Source: Kuschelorhynchus macadamiae (Eukaryota; Arthropoda; Insecta; Coleoptera; Curculionidae). Taken from it: DNA of 64,000 bases. The translations under genes were made by a program, and so were the position numbers. Location of the stretch: NCBI GenBank assembly GCA_030620095.1, contig JAUTXW010001615.1, forward strand, positions 191,501 through 255,500. Direction: 5' to 3'. The notes under the pieces are model-generated. The model saw only the letters and a list, made by a program, of their open reading frames with translations. It did not search any database and was not told the DNA's origin. This document shows positions 1 to 10,691 of this stretch, piece after piece; position 1 is the stretch's first letter; each line of letters starts with the position of its first letter.

Positions 1-72
1 TTATGTGTCTTTCAGAATATATTCGTCAAAATTGACATTGATTTGTTGTGATTCTTTTTAAACTTTTGCAAG

Positions 73-730
73 ATGCCGCGAAGATATAATCAGCAATCAC
101 AGCTAATAGTTTTGAATATCTTGGCTTTTTTTCAATTGGAAAAAGAGCAAGCTAAAAATGGAATCCTTCCGCAAACTGATAATATAATTGAACGAGCTTC
201 AAATGCAACAAAACTTAGCCATACAACAATCATAAATATTAAGAAAAGAGGAATAACGAGCGATGAATCCTTTACCTCCAGAATGTCTCAAAAGCAAAAA
301 GAGGTAAAAACAAAAATTACAGATTACTTAAAGAACAAAATAAGAGATACGATCTACTGCATGTATGCGAAAAATGAATATGTTACAATGCAGACTTTGC
401 TTAAAAAACTAAAAGAGATAAATGAATATTTTAATTTTTCCATCAACTCGCTAAGAAAATACGTAAAAAGTATTGGTTTTAAGTGGAAGAAATCAAATAA
501 TAGAAAATAACTGATGGATTTGCCCCACATCGTCCACAAGAGAATCAATTTCTTGAGGGAATATGTCAAAAATCAAAATCTAGGACAAGATGCTTATACC
601 ACCGTATTTATTGATATCTCTTATTTTGTTCTTTAAGTAATCTGTGATTTTTGTTTTTACCTCTTTTTGTTTTTGAAACATTCTGGAGGTAAAGGATTCA
701 TCGTTCGTTATTCCCCTTTTCTTAATATTT
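73..730 (+). mobile_element. IS630-type DDE transposon remnant with inverted copy of its 5' coding end
   Basis: The frame 73-510 gives 145 aa with a helix-turn-helix-like N-terminus and a basic region (LLKKLKEINEYF, LRKYVKSIGFKWKK) typical of the N-terminal half of IS630/Tc1-type DDE transposases common in insect genomes. The frame stops at 508-510. Past that stop the translation continues as family-like sequence (HIVHKRINFLREYVKN, then VFIDI near 610, where the first catalytic D is expected). From about 614 to 730 the sequence is an inverted copy of about 236-352. The D-D-E core is absent, so the copy is dead. A related element lies at 40022-41640. Confidence 0.7.
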
Positions 731-739
731 TTTCAGTAT

Positions 740-2860
740 TGTCTGTAATTGAGAATTAAAATAATTTTGATGAAAATGGGTAACTGGCGTCAATTTATTA
801 CATTGCAAACAAAGAATAAGACTAAGATGAAAGAATTTATATTAGTAAAGTCTTATTTGCAAAATAATTTTAGTTTTTGAAGTTATAATAGTTATTTTTG
901 TATTAAGTGTGCAAAATGAGGGTTTTTTTATGGCAATGAGAGTGTTAATTTTTTGCCAGCCATTTTCGACAAGTTGCAGCGCTTTCTGTACAGAAAATGC
1001 CAATTTTAAATTCGCTTTAGCCAGTGCTGAACGCACCCCTCCTATCTACATCACTGCATACGTTTAGGTTAGGAATCATCGCTGAAATATAAATAATATA
1101 AGAAATACGTTATTTGAAACCAGCGTGACGTCATTCCAGAAAGGTAATGCGCCAACTATAGTTGCTAAATTCTTTAATTTTTACAACATTCAAAAAATCT
1201 CATTTTGCGTAGAATGGCTATAAACCCAACGAAAACACAATGTAAGTACCTTAGATATGTCACTTACACAGTTTAAATAAAATAAATTAATTTTTTTTTA
1301 AATCCAACATTTAAGGTTGTATCTGCTAATAGACAACAATAATGGGTGTTGCTAAAACTCCGCCAAAACGGAATAATAAAGTACAAGACTCTGATAAATC
1401 GAAATTTACAATATTATTGCTTATCAGTAAATTTGCATATTTTATGGCATTTTTTATGTTCTCTTCAGAGGATAAACTGAATATAGTTAGTGTCTTATTT
1501 CCTCAAATATTAAATTAATTTGTAAGTTAATGGCTTTGAAAATTATCAGGATACATAGAGTTTTCCACCAGCAACACATCAATACTAGACACATGTATTC
1601 TTTCAGAATTAACACCACCAAAAAACACCAAAAACTGCACACCAGAACAAATGTTAACTATATTTTATTAATTTTTTATTAATATTGAAACCTAAATCAC
1701 CCTCGTCGCTAATAGCCCGCATCGACTATCGGCCGGTCGCGGTCGTCCGTAATTATGACAAAGTGCTCGCATTTTGCGGAATGGCTCTATCTCTTCAACA
1801 GACGGCGTTAGATCCATGCCTTTAATTGCGTACGCTTATTATTACTAAAGGTGCTGCCTTTCGCTCTCAATATAGTATATATATCATCGGAATTGTCCAC
1901 CTTACGACGCGCTCTTATGAACCACCTATATGGGAAATTAAGGTCCGCTTAGAAGCAAGATTTGCACTATTTTGGACTCGTGGAAATATTTGCGTTTGAT
2001 TTAATAATAAATGTAGATTGTAAATTATAAGGCTTTAACAAAAGGTAGTGGTAAATATTAATTATATTATGATATAATTTAATTTTAAAATTTCTGCTAA
2101 TTTTGCCAATATTGGTAGGGTAGGCAATGTCTTTTTGCCTACATTGCTTGCACGCCACTGGGGTATGTCTTAAAAATGCTTACAAAACTTATCAAGATGC
2201 CCTCGACAACCAAAATCGCCGAAAAACGAACTGAGATGAAAAATTTAAAATACTTATTTTCTATTTTTTCTATAATCCTTTTAAATTTAATTTTTAATAA
2301 TGACATGTCGCGTGTATATTTTAATTTTTTGTTTGTAAATGCTTTGTAAAACTGCATTTTTTAACTTAGTTTTAAATAGAACAGAATATCCTTTTAAAAA
2401 TGTAACTCTGCTTGCTATATTACTATAGCATTTTCTTTAATATTTTATATTTCCTATACAATTACATTTAAGTTTAGTTTCATTAGTTTTGTTGGTTTTT
2501 TTTTAAGAAATATAAATTCTCAAAATATAACCTTGAAATTGTCAGGGAAAACATGGAAAAGTCAGGGAATTTGATAATTCAAAATTTGCAATAACCTTGT
2601 TAAAAGAGAACAACTTTTTTGATTTTTTGCTATCTTTTAAGGGTAATAGTAGGTTTTTGCCATTTTAAAAACAATTTCATAGTTGACAGGAGAGATTAAT
2701 CACGTGACTAACTTTTTTATTGTCATTTTGCATTATTTTTCAAAACTTCTCCAACTCAAATTTTACTTATGTCATTATTTAAAAAAAAATCTTGTATGAT
2801 ATGAACTTTACAAGCCACACTCTATATGAATGAAAATATTAAAAAATCTGGGTGCATTTC
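740..2860. other. AT-rich stretch with no recognised gene (probably delta-COP intron)
   Basis: No open frame here resembles a known protein. A GC-richer patch at about 1690-1930 (GCCGGTCGCGGTCGTCCG) stands out from the surrounding AT-rich DNA but has no convincing coding frame. Short upstream delta-COP exons cannot be excluded, because the gene's first half must lie here or before the window. Confidence 0.4.
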
Positions 2861-2863
2861 TAG

Positions 2864-3074
2864 TGTTCACTTACGGTTAGAAGAAAAATTAATCGTCCGG
2901 ATGGGCCGAGATGGAGGAGTGCAGCAATTTGAGGTGCTCGGTCTGGTTACTCTACACATCGGCAACGAAAAATGGGGCAGGATTAGGGTACAATTGGAAA
3001 ACAAAGATACAAGGGGCGTTCAGTTGCAGACCCATCCACAGGTGGATAAAGAGTTGTTCAAGCTTCGTTCACAG
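2864..3074 (+). CDS. deltaCOP: delta-COP exon (start of mu-homology domain)
   Basis: The acceptor is TTTCTAG at 2857-2863 and the donor CAG|GTAAGC follows 3074. It encodes VHLRLEEKLIVRMGRDGG through ELFKLRSQ. The frame also runs open upstream of the acceptor to an ATG at 2826, but that segment does not resemble the family and is intron. Confidence 0.9.
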
Positions 3075-6000
3075 GTAAGCTTGATCAGTTCTGAAAATAA
3101 TTTTGACTGGTTTTTGAGTATAATGCAGAAATTGTTTACATATTTATAGATGGGATTTTATTATTTAATATAATGTAACAAGTGATAGAAAGAAAGAAAA
3201 AAAAATGTATTCATGTTACGTATACTACAGTGTTTACATATATCAAAAAAGTTTGTGGATACTTATATGTTTAAGTAAAGATAGTTTAACATTTAGGAAA
3301 CAATAGAAATCATAGATTTTACAGGAAATAAATATGATTGTATTACAACATACACAAGAAACACTTTTTAATAAGATATTGTTTAACAACCATTTTAAAA
3401 CTTTTAGAAGGCAACACTTGAATCTGAGGTGACAGCAGGTTAAACATTTTAGGGCCAAAGAAAGATATACTTACCTGTTTTCGTTCTGTGAATTCTGTGA
3501 TATCTTGTATATATGTGGTCAGCATTTTTAGTATTGTGACTGTATATATTTTGATGTGTGGTATACTTATGACCATTTTCTTTAACATAAAGAGACATTG
3601 TAAGATATAAAGACGGAGAACTGTTAAGATATTTAAATGAATAAAACCTAATTTGTAATTAGCTCTGTACTCTAATTTAGCATTTACTCTTAAGGGTGAT
3701 ATGAGATTCTATACTTAATGCATGCTAGTAGTACACTGACAAAACAACCCTTTCAGATAACACATTCACCAAGTTTGTTAAAGCATAGACTCCCGAAGCA
3801 ATCGTTGGACAAAGGTGGTCTATATGCGCATTCCAAGTCATTTTTTGATCAGTTTGCACCCCCAAAAAAGAACTGACACAAGAGTTTTCTATTCCCTGCA
3901 ACTTGACTTGAGAGCGTTTATCTCTACTAACTGTTTTCTACCAGTTAGATAAGACAAAATAAGATCATTGTTTTAATTTTACTGATAACAGCTTGAATGA
4001 TACACAAAGGCTTTACTAAGGTCACAAAATAAAGTTCCAACATAGTCCCTATAGGATTACCATCAGTGATATTTACAAGTTAAATCAAGACCGAAGAAGG
4101 TGATAAGAATATTGCTACTATAGTAAAATGTAACTAAGGGAATTATTAAGTTTTGTTGGAGCACATTGAGTCACATGACACATGAACTGACTTAGTGTTT
4201 GCCTATTCTAAAAATCATTATTTATTATATTTTAAAAGTAGGTTAGATACAGCTAAAAATAAGCAAAAAGAAATATGGAATTTATGTTTAGGAATAAATA
4301 ATAGTGAAGTGGCTGCAGCAGTGTTTTGTGATTTGTCAAAAGCTTCTGACTGCGTGAATCAAAGGATACTCCTGTGGGAAATTGAGAAGTATGGAGTAAG
4401 GAGTAAAGTTCTGGACTGGTTTTTGTCATATCTATCAGGTCATACTCAGAAAGTCTTATTTAATAATGCATGTTCTAAAGAACGGGAGATCTTTATACCC
4501 CAAGTTTTGATTTTAAAACCTTTGTTGTTTTTATTGTACATTAATGATCTATCCAGTATCAATATAAGTGGCAAGTATTCAGATGGTGCCACAATTTTTT
4601 GGATAAAGAAAGATTCGAGTCAGCTCCAAAATGACATTGATAGAGATATGGCGAGGGTAAAAGAGTGGACTGATGCGTGTTTAACTTTTAATTTGTCCAA
4701 AACAAATATTTTTTAACCTTTAAATGTACTAGCTTCTGAGTGTTATGCAATTAAAATAATTTCAATTGAATTAAACTGGGAGACAGCACAGAATGTTATT
4801 CTCACTAGCTTTTTAATAGGTTATATTGGAAACAATCTGCATGATTTATAAAAACAGAGAAATGTTCTTGGTGCCAATTCATTTACATGACACTTGTGGC
4901 TCTGGTAATGTATGGTTGATGATCTCATCTTCCGCTCTTACCAGAAATTCAATTATTTACGAAAGCAGGAAGGCGATAACCATCTTCCCGAATTCATATA
5001 TGCTCCACATTGGGGGCTTTTAAAAGGGTAACTAAACAGTTTCTGTTGGAGAGGGCTTATTATGAGTTAGGGGAATATTATAGCAATCATTCTTAATTAT
5101 TTTTTTGTTATCTTTCATTGTTTAAGTTTTCTGTGCTATATTTTTATTATATGTTTATAACTTGACTGTAATTATTTTTATATGGTTGACTCTTTATTTG
5201 TGATTTGTCATTGACTTAGTATTTTGGTAGATAGTATTTTTTGATTTGATATTTTTTAAAATTGTTATTTGCTTTGTCAACAAGATATGTTTCTTTGACA
5301 ATAAAAGCATATTTTGAATTTAAATTCATTTGTTTTACAAAAAAGGGCTGTGCAATATATGTCTATGGTGGGATATCAAGATATTTGTAAGCCTCTATTT
5401 TTATGTTACAGGGTTCTTACCCTGCTGCCTTTGTTTAGGCCACAAACAGCATATCTAATAAACACACAGATGAAATAAATTTGTCTCCTACCTATCATAC
5501 TGATCAAATCAATCCTATACTGTCTATTACCCAGGTTAGAGAATCTTTAATATAGCAACATAGCAAAAAGATATTTAATCACGTACTGCTGCATTTGAAG
5601 CAACTATACAGCCTATTACAGTGTAAAGTAAATGTAATAGGAATTAACTGTGACATAATTCAGGTTAAAAAGAACATATGTCTTGAAAAACTTTCATTAT
5701 CAATACAGCAGTGACAGTTAAGGTGCATCACATCTTATTAAGGGGTGACGAATGCTTTCAGAAATCCATTTCTTATAAATAAGTTCAGAATTAGTATCCT
5801 GTTTGTGTATTAATGTATGTATTAATTTTGTATGCATTTAACTTTCTGCTAATAACCATTCTTGCTTTAAATTAGATCCTTTTACATTGAGCTTCATCAA
5901 TAAGAATTTTTTTAGCAACAAAATATTGGAAAAATCTAAGTCACCAAAGAGGTACAGAACAGCACAAGGAATTTGACTCTCTTGTAAAAATGGCCAGTGA

Positions 6001-9000
6001 CATAGTAAGAAGCTTGATAAGTTGAAGAAAATATCTATCTGTAGATACTTTTAAAACTTATTTAAGTGCTCATTGAGTCATCATATGCCATGTATCAGAT
6101 TTGTACAAATGTACCAAGTGTATCAAAAAAACTGAAGAAATAATAACATACCGTATCTATATAAACTTTATTTCTTATTTTTATGAGATAAATGATCAAC
6201 ATGAATTCATTTGCATTCTGTGTAATTATATTAAAGCTTCCATTCATTACAGGATTTTCTAAGTGGTTTTATAGAATTAACCAAAAAACGTGTTATAAAA
6301 TGTCCACGTCTATATTTTGGGCATGCCATACCCAGTACTAATTCATATGTTATTCATAACAAATATTACACAGAGAACGTTATTGTAATTCTTGTATGTA
6401 TGTATCTTGTATATAATCTATATTTTTTTCTCTTGCAGATTGGATTGAAACAAGCCGCCAAACCGTTCCCTTTACACTCTGATGTGGGTGTGCTAAAATG
6501 GCGCCTTCAGAGTACCGAAGAGTCGTTTGTGCCTTTGCTCATTAACTGTTGGCCTTCAGAAACAGGAGATGGTGGCTGTGACGTGAATATCGAGTACGAA
6601 CTAACGCACACCAATTTGGAACTTGCCGATGTTAACATTTCAATTCCCCTGCCGTGAGTATTTATTTATTTATTTGCCAAATGTACAGGATGACCCCTTT
6701 ACAACGATATGAAAATTCAAGTTAATTATTATTTTGGAAGAACTATTAACTATCAACATTTTTAAACAATACATAAATATAATACAAAAAAATATATACA
6801 GGGTGAATCATGAGGAAATGTTAATACTTCAGGTAGGTATAACAAAAGTCTATATAAATATGTGTTCGCAAGGCCTTCACGCACACATAAGGACGTTGTC
6901 TGATACGATTCCTTTAAAATTACGTAACATGTACAGATTTCTGCTTAACTTCCTTGCAACCTGACTTGTATGTTCTTCCCATGTCAGTTTCGTGTCGAGG
7001 TACACACCCAGAAACTTAACGGGATCCGTGCTCATAGGACCTGCTCTTAACAAGAAGTGTAATGTTTTTGTTTTCGCGGTATTAATACCCAGCTTATTAG
7101 AAATAAACCAAGTCTGCACATCACTGTGTGTCGTCACCACTATTTGCTCCAGATCTTCAAGATTTTCGTTGGTATTAAATATTGACAGTGTATTTTTTAT
7201 TATATATTTTCTTCAATCAAATAATGAGTCAATGGATGCTGCAAGAGCATACTCTAATGAGGTTTATTTTACTGAGGAAGAAGAAAAGTCTTTTTATTTT
7301 TTAAAAATATTGCATATTGTACATATATTTTTGGGAATATTTCCAGAAATAAATATTTTCATACTTTATTTCTCACATATTTGCCTCTTTTTTTTTTCGA
7401 CTTTTTCGATTTTTTTTTTTTTTATTTATAGAGAATAATGTTTGTGGATCTAAATAAACTTGTTCTGGTGAATTCCTAATGGTATTTATTATTATTACTG
7501 ACTACATTTTTGGCGCCACCGTTTCTAGGGATTAACTTATAAATATTAGATCTATTAGCTACGTAATTTTTGGGAAATAAGGGTTCACTACACTATTCTA
7601 AATATCTGCTTGATAAAGGCCGTTTTACATGCTGCAATTCTTTCTTGCAAGTTGCAATAGTCTTGAACAAAAGCATGTGCAGTGGCAACACATTTGTACC
7701 GTTTTTAAATGTGTTCAGATTATTTGTACCTTTTGTCAAACTGCGCATGCTTTTGTTCAAGACTATTGCAACTTGCAAGAAATAATTGCATCATGTAAAA
7801 CGGCCTTAACAGATTAGTCCACATCATTTTGTTGTAGAGATTTTTAGTTTTATACAGGCATCATTTTTTGTTGAAGGAAAACAAAGAACTGGTTTTGGAT
7901 ATTTTTAATGTGCTGATTCCAAAAATAATCAGATTTCGTCTATCAGCTCTAGTTTTTGAGATACAAGCTAATTGCATTTAGTTCTGATAAAAGGCATAAG
8001 TAAAGAAATAAAGATAGCTTTTGAGGTCAAAATAGAAATTTTATGCCTAAAATCCAATTACCCAGATGTCCTGGAATTGCCCATGATTCAACCTTCGTAA
8101 TTATTTAAACAAAGTTACTTTTAGATAATGATCATTCTGGTATTGTTTTACTGTAACCGTCCAATTTTCGCAGAATCGGATGTTCACCTACCGTAGGCGA
8201 ATGTGACGGTACATACACTCACGAAACGAGGAAGAATCAGTTGGTCTGGAGTCTCCCATTCATAGACAGTAGCAACAAATCGGGTTCATTGGAATTCAGT
8301 GCTCCCAAATCTATCCCTGGAGACTTCTTTCCTCTAGCAATTAATTTCACGTCGAAAACGTCGTACGCGAGTATTAAGGTAAGTATTAATCCACCTTCAG
8401 GAAATGGTGGCTTATAGTAGTAGTAGTTGCTGTTCAATATATGCTTTTTAGTAAGGAAGCCACGAATACTCGGCCTATCCGGCCGAAGCCGAATATCCAG
8501 CTACTTTTCTTGAATTTGGCCGGATATTCGCTTTGGCTGGAACTGAACTGTTTGGCCTAAGAAGTAAAGAGAATTCCTGTTTTAACTATTGTTGCTTGAT
8601 ATTTAAAATGTAAATATATTACCATTTGATCATTTTTTGTCGCTCCAATAGTTAAAATCTGGGCATCCTACTAAATCCTTGCAATTAGCTAAATTATTTG
8701 ATAGCTTAATACATGATCAGCTTGTTTGAGGTTGGTTCTTAATATTTAATATAAAGTCAGTTAAAAATATCTATCTTTGAGCTTAGGACATTAAGTGGGA
8801 GTGACAGTATTCTGTGTAATTCCTGTAGTGATCATACAAAAAAACAGCTGACTGTTACGGAGATTTCGAGAAGGAACGTTAGGATTGAGGATTGGTAGGG
8901 ACAGACAATGACTCCAGTAACCAACCTAAACACATAATTAAGAAAATTGGTGCCTGTGCTCGAAAATTTGTAAGTTCAATCATCTCAGCATACCACAACA

Positions 9001-9909
9001 ATGCAGTGGTAGTCTTCCATTCTTGTGCTGCACCTGTAAGCAGCAAAGCACCAAACCTATTTAGAACCCTCTCCAAGGCACTACTCCACATACTGGTGTA
9101 TTGGGGAGACGAAACAATATATGCGTTTTCGGGTTGGAAAATACTTTATTTATGTAGAAAGTTATTTACCCAGGACCATTTTCACATGCTATTTAGTTCT
9201 ATATTTTCAAGTCATCTGCAGATAGACTAACCTGGCAATAATGTCATTTACAAATAGGTTGAATAAGAGAGTTCATTGGAGAAAGATGGTATATGAACTC
9301 GTTAAAAAAAAGAGCAAAAGGCTTTTTTAACATAATATTTAAATGCTAACCATTCCGATATTTCTTAACCAATTTGAATACATTTTTGGAATCCCAAAAG
9401 TTTCATGTAGTATCCTAAAGAAAGGTTTTCCTTGTTATGTATTGATATTTTCAAGTAATTATCTCAGGACATTTTTGGCAGTTTTTTGTTTACTGACACG
9501 TTTTTTTTTTTCAAAAAACATCTGATTTTAGTCAAACATGATAAAATGTACAAATTAGTTGGCTAATGCCACATTTCTATTGTTAATGATAACTTTGGTT
9601 TAAGAAAATAATTTTTAAAAGGGACATAATTTGTTATTATATTGAAGTCTGTTGTTGTTTACCTTTGTTAAGTTAAAAAGAAAATCTGAAACCTCTAAAT
9701 ACCAATCAGAAGGCAGACACTCTTACCACTGAGCCTTTTTAATTATAAAATTATGTGAGCCACCATTATTTTTTCGAAGGAGTAATATTTGATCTTTAAC
9801 AGGTTTTTTTTTCTTTCAGATTATAGATGTCCTGTTGGTTGATGATGATTCGCCTGTTAAACACTCTGTGGAAGCCGTCTTGTATCCCGAGAAGTATGAA
9901 GTAGTATAG
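2864..9909 (+). CDS. deltaCOP: Coatomer subunit delta (delta-COP/archain), C-terminal half, four exons
   Basis: Delta-COP is a subunit of the COPI coat, which forms vesicles for Golgi-to-ER and intra-Golgi transport. Exons 2864-3074, 6439-6653, 8174-8378 and 9820-9909 join in phase (1+210, 71 codons+2, 1+204, 90 nt) into about 240 residues ending YPEKYEVV-stop. This is the C-terminal mu-homology domain, which in the family contacts tryptophan motifs of partners such as Dsl1 and ArfGAP1. Landmarks are MGRDGGVQQFEV, KDTRGVQLQTHPQVDKELF, SDVGVLKWRLQSTEESFVPL, INCWPSE and NKSGSLEF, all close to animal delta-COP. The N-terminal longin domain and linker are missing and must lie upstream, since the first exon opens in mid-codon after a TTTCTAG acceptor. 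Introns carry LINE debris and a MITE. The reading frame is intact. Confidence 0.95.
3260..3990 (-). mobile_element. LINE fragment, reverse transcriptase C-terminus
   Basis: Reading the - strand from about 3860 gives MTWNAHIDHLCPTIASGVYA and later KENGHKYTTHQN and FFGPKMFNLL. This is the thumb and post-RT region of a non-LTR retrotransposon (CR1/Jockey superfamily). It is broken by stops and frameshifts and lies in the first delta-COP intron seen here. Confidence 0.65.
4190..5330 (+). mobile_element. Degenerate LINE, reverse transcriptase core
   Basis: The frame 4195-4716 encodes VFCDLSKASDCVNQ (RT box with the catalytic D of DLSKA), IEKYGVRSKVLDWFLSYLSG, LLFLLYINDL and a mutated YSDGA where YADDT is expected, so it is inactive. 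Later pieces (GNNLHDL-like region near 4830, RAF-type C-terminal text near 4990) are out of frame. The copy ends near a GACAATAAA at 5297. Confidence 0.7.
5632..5925 (+). repeat. About 290 bp dispersed noncoding repeat, copy 1
   Basis: This stretch is closely similar over its full length to 56538-56832 (for example ATCCATTTCTTATAAATAAG and ATTTAACTTTCTGCTAATAA in both). It has no coding frame and no visible terminal repeats, and I cannot assign a family. Confidence 0.7.
6439..6653 (+). CDS. deltaCOP: delta-COP exon
   Basis: The acceptor is TTTCTCTTGCAG, ending at 6438, and the donor CC|GTGAGT follows 6653. It encodes IGLKQAAKPFPLHSDVGVLK, TEESFVPL, the INCWPSE motif and NIEYELTHTNLELADVNI, matching the central mu-homology domain. 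Phase 0 in, phase 2 out. Confidence 0.93.
6840..7150 (-). mobile_element. LINE fragment, RT palm/thumb
   Basis: The - strand frame 7140-6877 encodes FISNKLGINTAKTKTLHF, PVKFLGVYLDTKLTWEEH and LRNFKGIVSDNV, the post-YADD part of a non-LTR RT (the LG-hydrophobic-LD strand). It is a short orphan piece inside a delta-COP intron. Confidence 0.7.
7617..7806. mobile_element. PIF/Harbinger-like MITE
   Basis: The element is 190 bp, bounded by AGGCCGTTTTACATG and its reverse complement, with near-perfect inverted arms of about 60 bp (7617-7676 and 7747-7806). TAA lies directly on both sides (7614-7616 and 7807-7809), as expected for the TWA target preference of PIF/Harbinger. It has no coding capacity; the open frames seen across it are by-products of the palindrome. 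Confidence 0.75.
8174..8378 (+). CDS. deltaCOP: delta-COP exon
   Basis: The acceptor is CAATTTTCGCAG and the donor AAG|GTAAGT. It encodes IGCSPTVGECDGTYTHETRK, NQLVWSLPFIDSSNKSGSLE and DFFPLAINFTSKTSYASIK. The two leading bases of the proline/isoleucine junction come from the previous exon. It was found by splice phase because no long ATG frame marks it. Confidence 0.92.
8440..9150. other. delta-COP intron sequence without recognised features
   Basis: The open frames at 8892-9230 (+) and 8879-9091 (-) resemble nothing I recognise and lie in the intron between the last two delta-COP coding exons. Confidence 0.4.
9180..9310 (-). mobile_element. Small LINE RT fragment
   Basis: The reverse strand reads LIQPICK, then a stop, then a stretch ending SADDLKI. 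With small frameshifts this is the LLFNLFVNDI...YADDLK block of Jockey-type reverse transcriptases. It is very short and degenerate. Confidence 0.5.
9820..9909 (+). CDS. deltaCOP: delta-COP last coding exon
   Basis: The acceptor is TTTTTTCTTTCAG. The exon encodes IIDVLLVDDDSPVKHSVEAV then LYPEKYEVV-TAG. The closing KYE-hydrophobic pair is the standard delta-COP C-terminus. Confidence 0.92.
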   Translation: MIDVLLVDDDSPVKHSVEAVLYPEKYEVV

Positions 9910-10046
9910 GGAGTTACTAACTAAAATACATCTATTATGAATAATTATAGATCACTTTGTATAAATGTTTACTAAAAATATTTCGTTATATATTTGAAAT
10001 GTTACTTTTTGTATACAAAATAAGTATCTGCGATTTTATTTGCCCT

Positions 10047-10052
10047 AATAAA
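10047..10052 (+). terminator. Poly(A) signal of delta-COP
   Basis: A canonical AATAAA lies 138 bases after the delta-COP stop in an AT-rich 3' UTR. It is the first canonical hexamer after the stop. Confidence 0.6.
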
Positions 10053-10355
10053 GTATTAAGGAAACGATTGTAACATGCTACTTTAATTTAGTTTAATCCC
10101 ACATATAAATGAAAGTTTTCACTTTGGAGAATTAAGAAATGTTTCTTGGGATTAGACCAATCAAATTTTGTAGGTAACAACTAGTGCATGGTTGTTTTAT
10201 GATAATGACCAAGAAATCCCTTTTTTAGATTTTAACTGTTTCAATTCTATAGTAAATAACTTTGTCTCTTCCATTGTTTTACAATTTTCTTTGCAAAGTT
10301 TACTCTAATTTAAGATCTTTATTGGAATAACTAGTTCTAAATTGTAAATATAGAA

Positions 10356-10361
10356 TTTATT
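10356..10361 (-). terminator. Candidate poly(A) signal of nurim
   Basis: AATAAA on the - strand, about 190 bases after the nurim stop codon. AT-rich context makes chance occurrence possible. Confidence 0.4.
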
Positions 10362-10552
10362 AAAATATATATAATCGATTGTCATATAACTCAAATTGTT
10401 TTCTTAGTCAATAAAGGTTTAATTTGATTTTAAATATTAAAGTTAAATCAAATTTTAATAATTATAGATTATTTTAATCTATTATTTAAGATAATACTAT
10501 AGTTCATTAAGTTTTCGAAGCACAAATTTCCATATTCAATTTGCAGACCCAT

Positions 10553-10691
10553 TCACGAAGAGGAAAGCCTTTGGAGTTCATGATACTTTCTTTGATACAT
10601 GTACTTTTGATAGTTATAGTCTTCTCCATCAGTATTCCATGCAATGAACATATATGCTGTTAAAATGGTTGCTAGAAGTATTCTATCCAGC
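10553..10691 (-). CDS. NRM: nurim exon 5 with stop
   Basis: The acceptor is TTTATTTCAG. It encodes LDRILLATILTAYMFIAWN then DGEDYNYQKYMYQRKYHELQ and ends SSS-TGA. The open frame extends upstream past the acceptor into a perfect hairpin; that part is intron. Confidence 0.9.

Noticed and set aside
2826..2863. Start codon and first residues of the delta-COP frame at 2826
   Set aside because: The residues before VHLRLEE do not match the family and a TTTCTAG acceptor ends at 2863; this is intron read-through.
7510..7540. TTTTTGGCGCCACCG looks like a retroviral-type primer-binding site after an LTR end
   Set aside because: No matching second LTR, no TG...CA pair and no gag or pol nearby.
7570..7817. 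Three overlapping ORFs on both strands
   Set aside because: They are by-products of the MITE palindrome.
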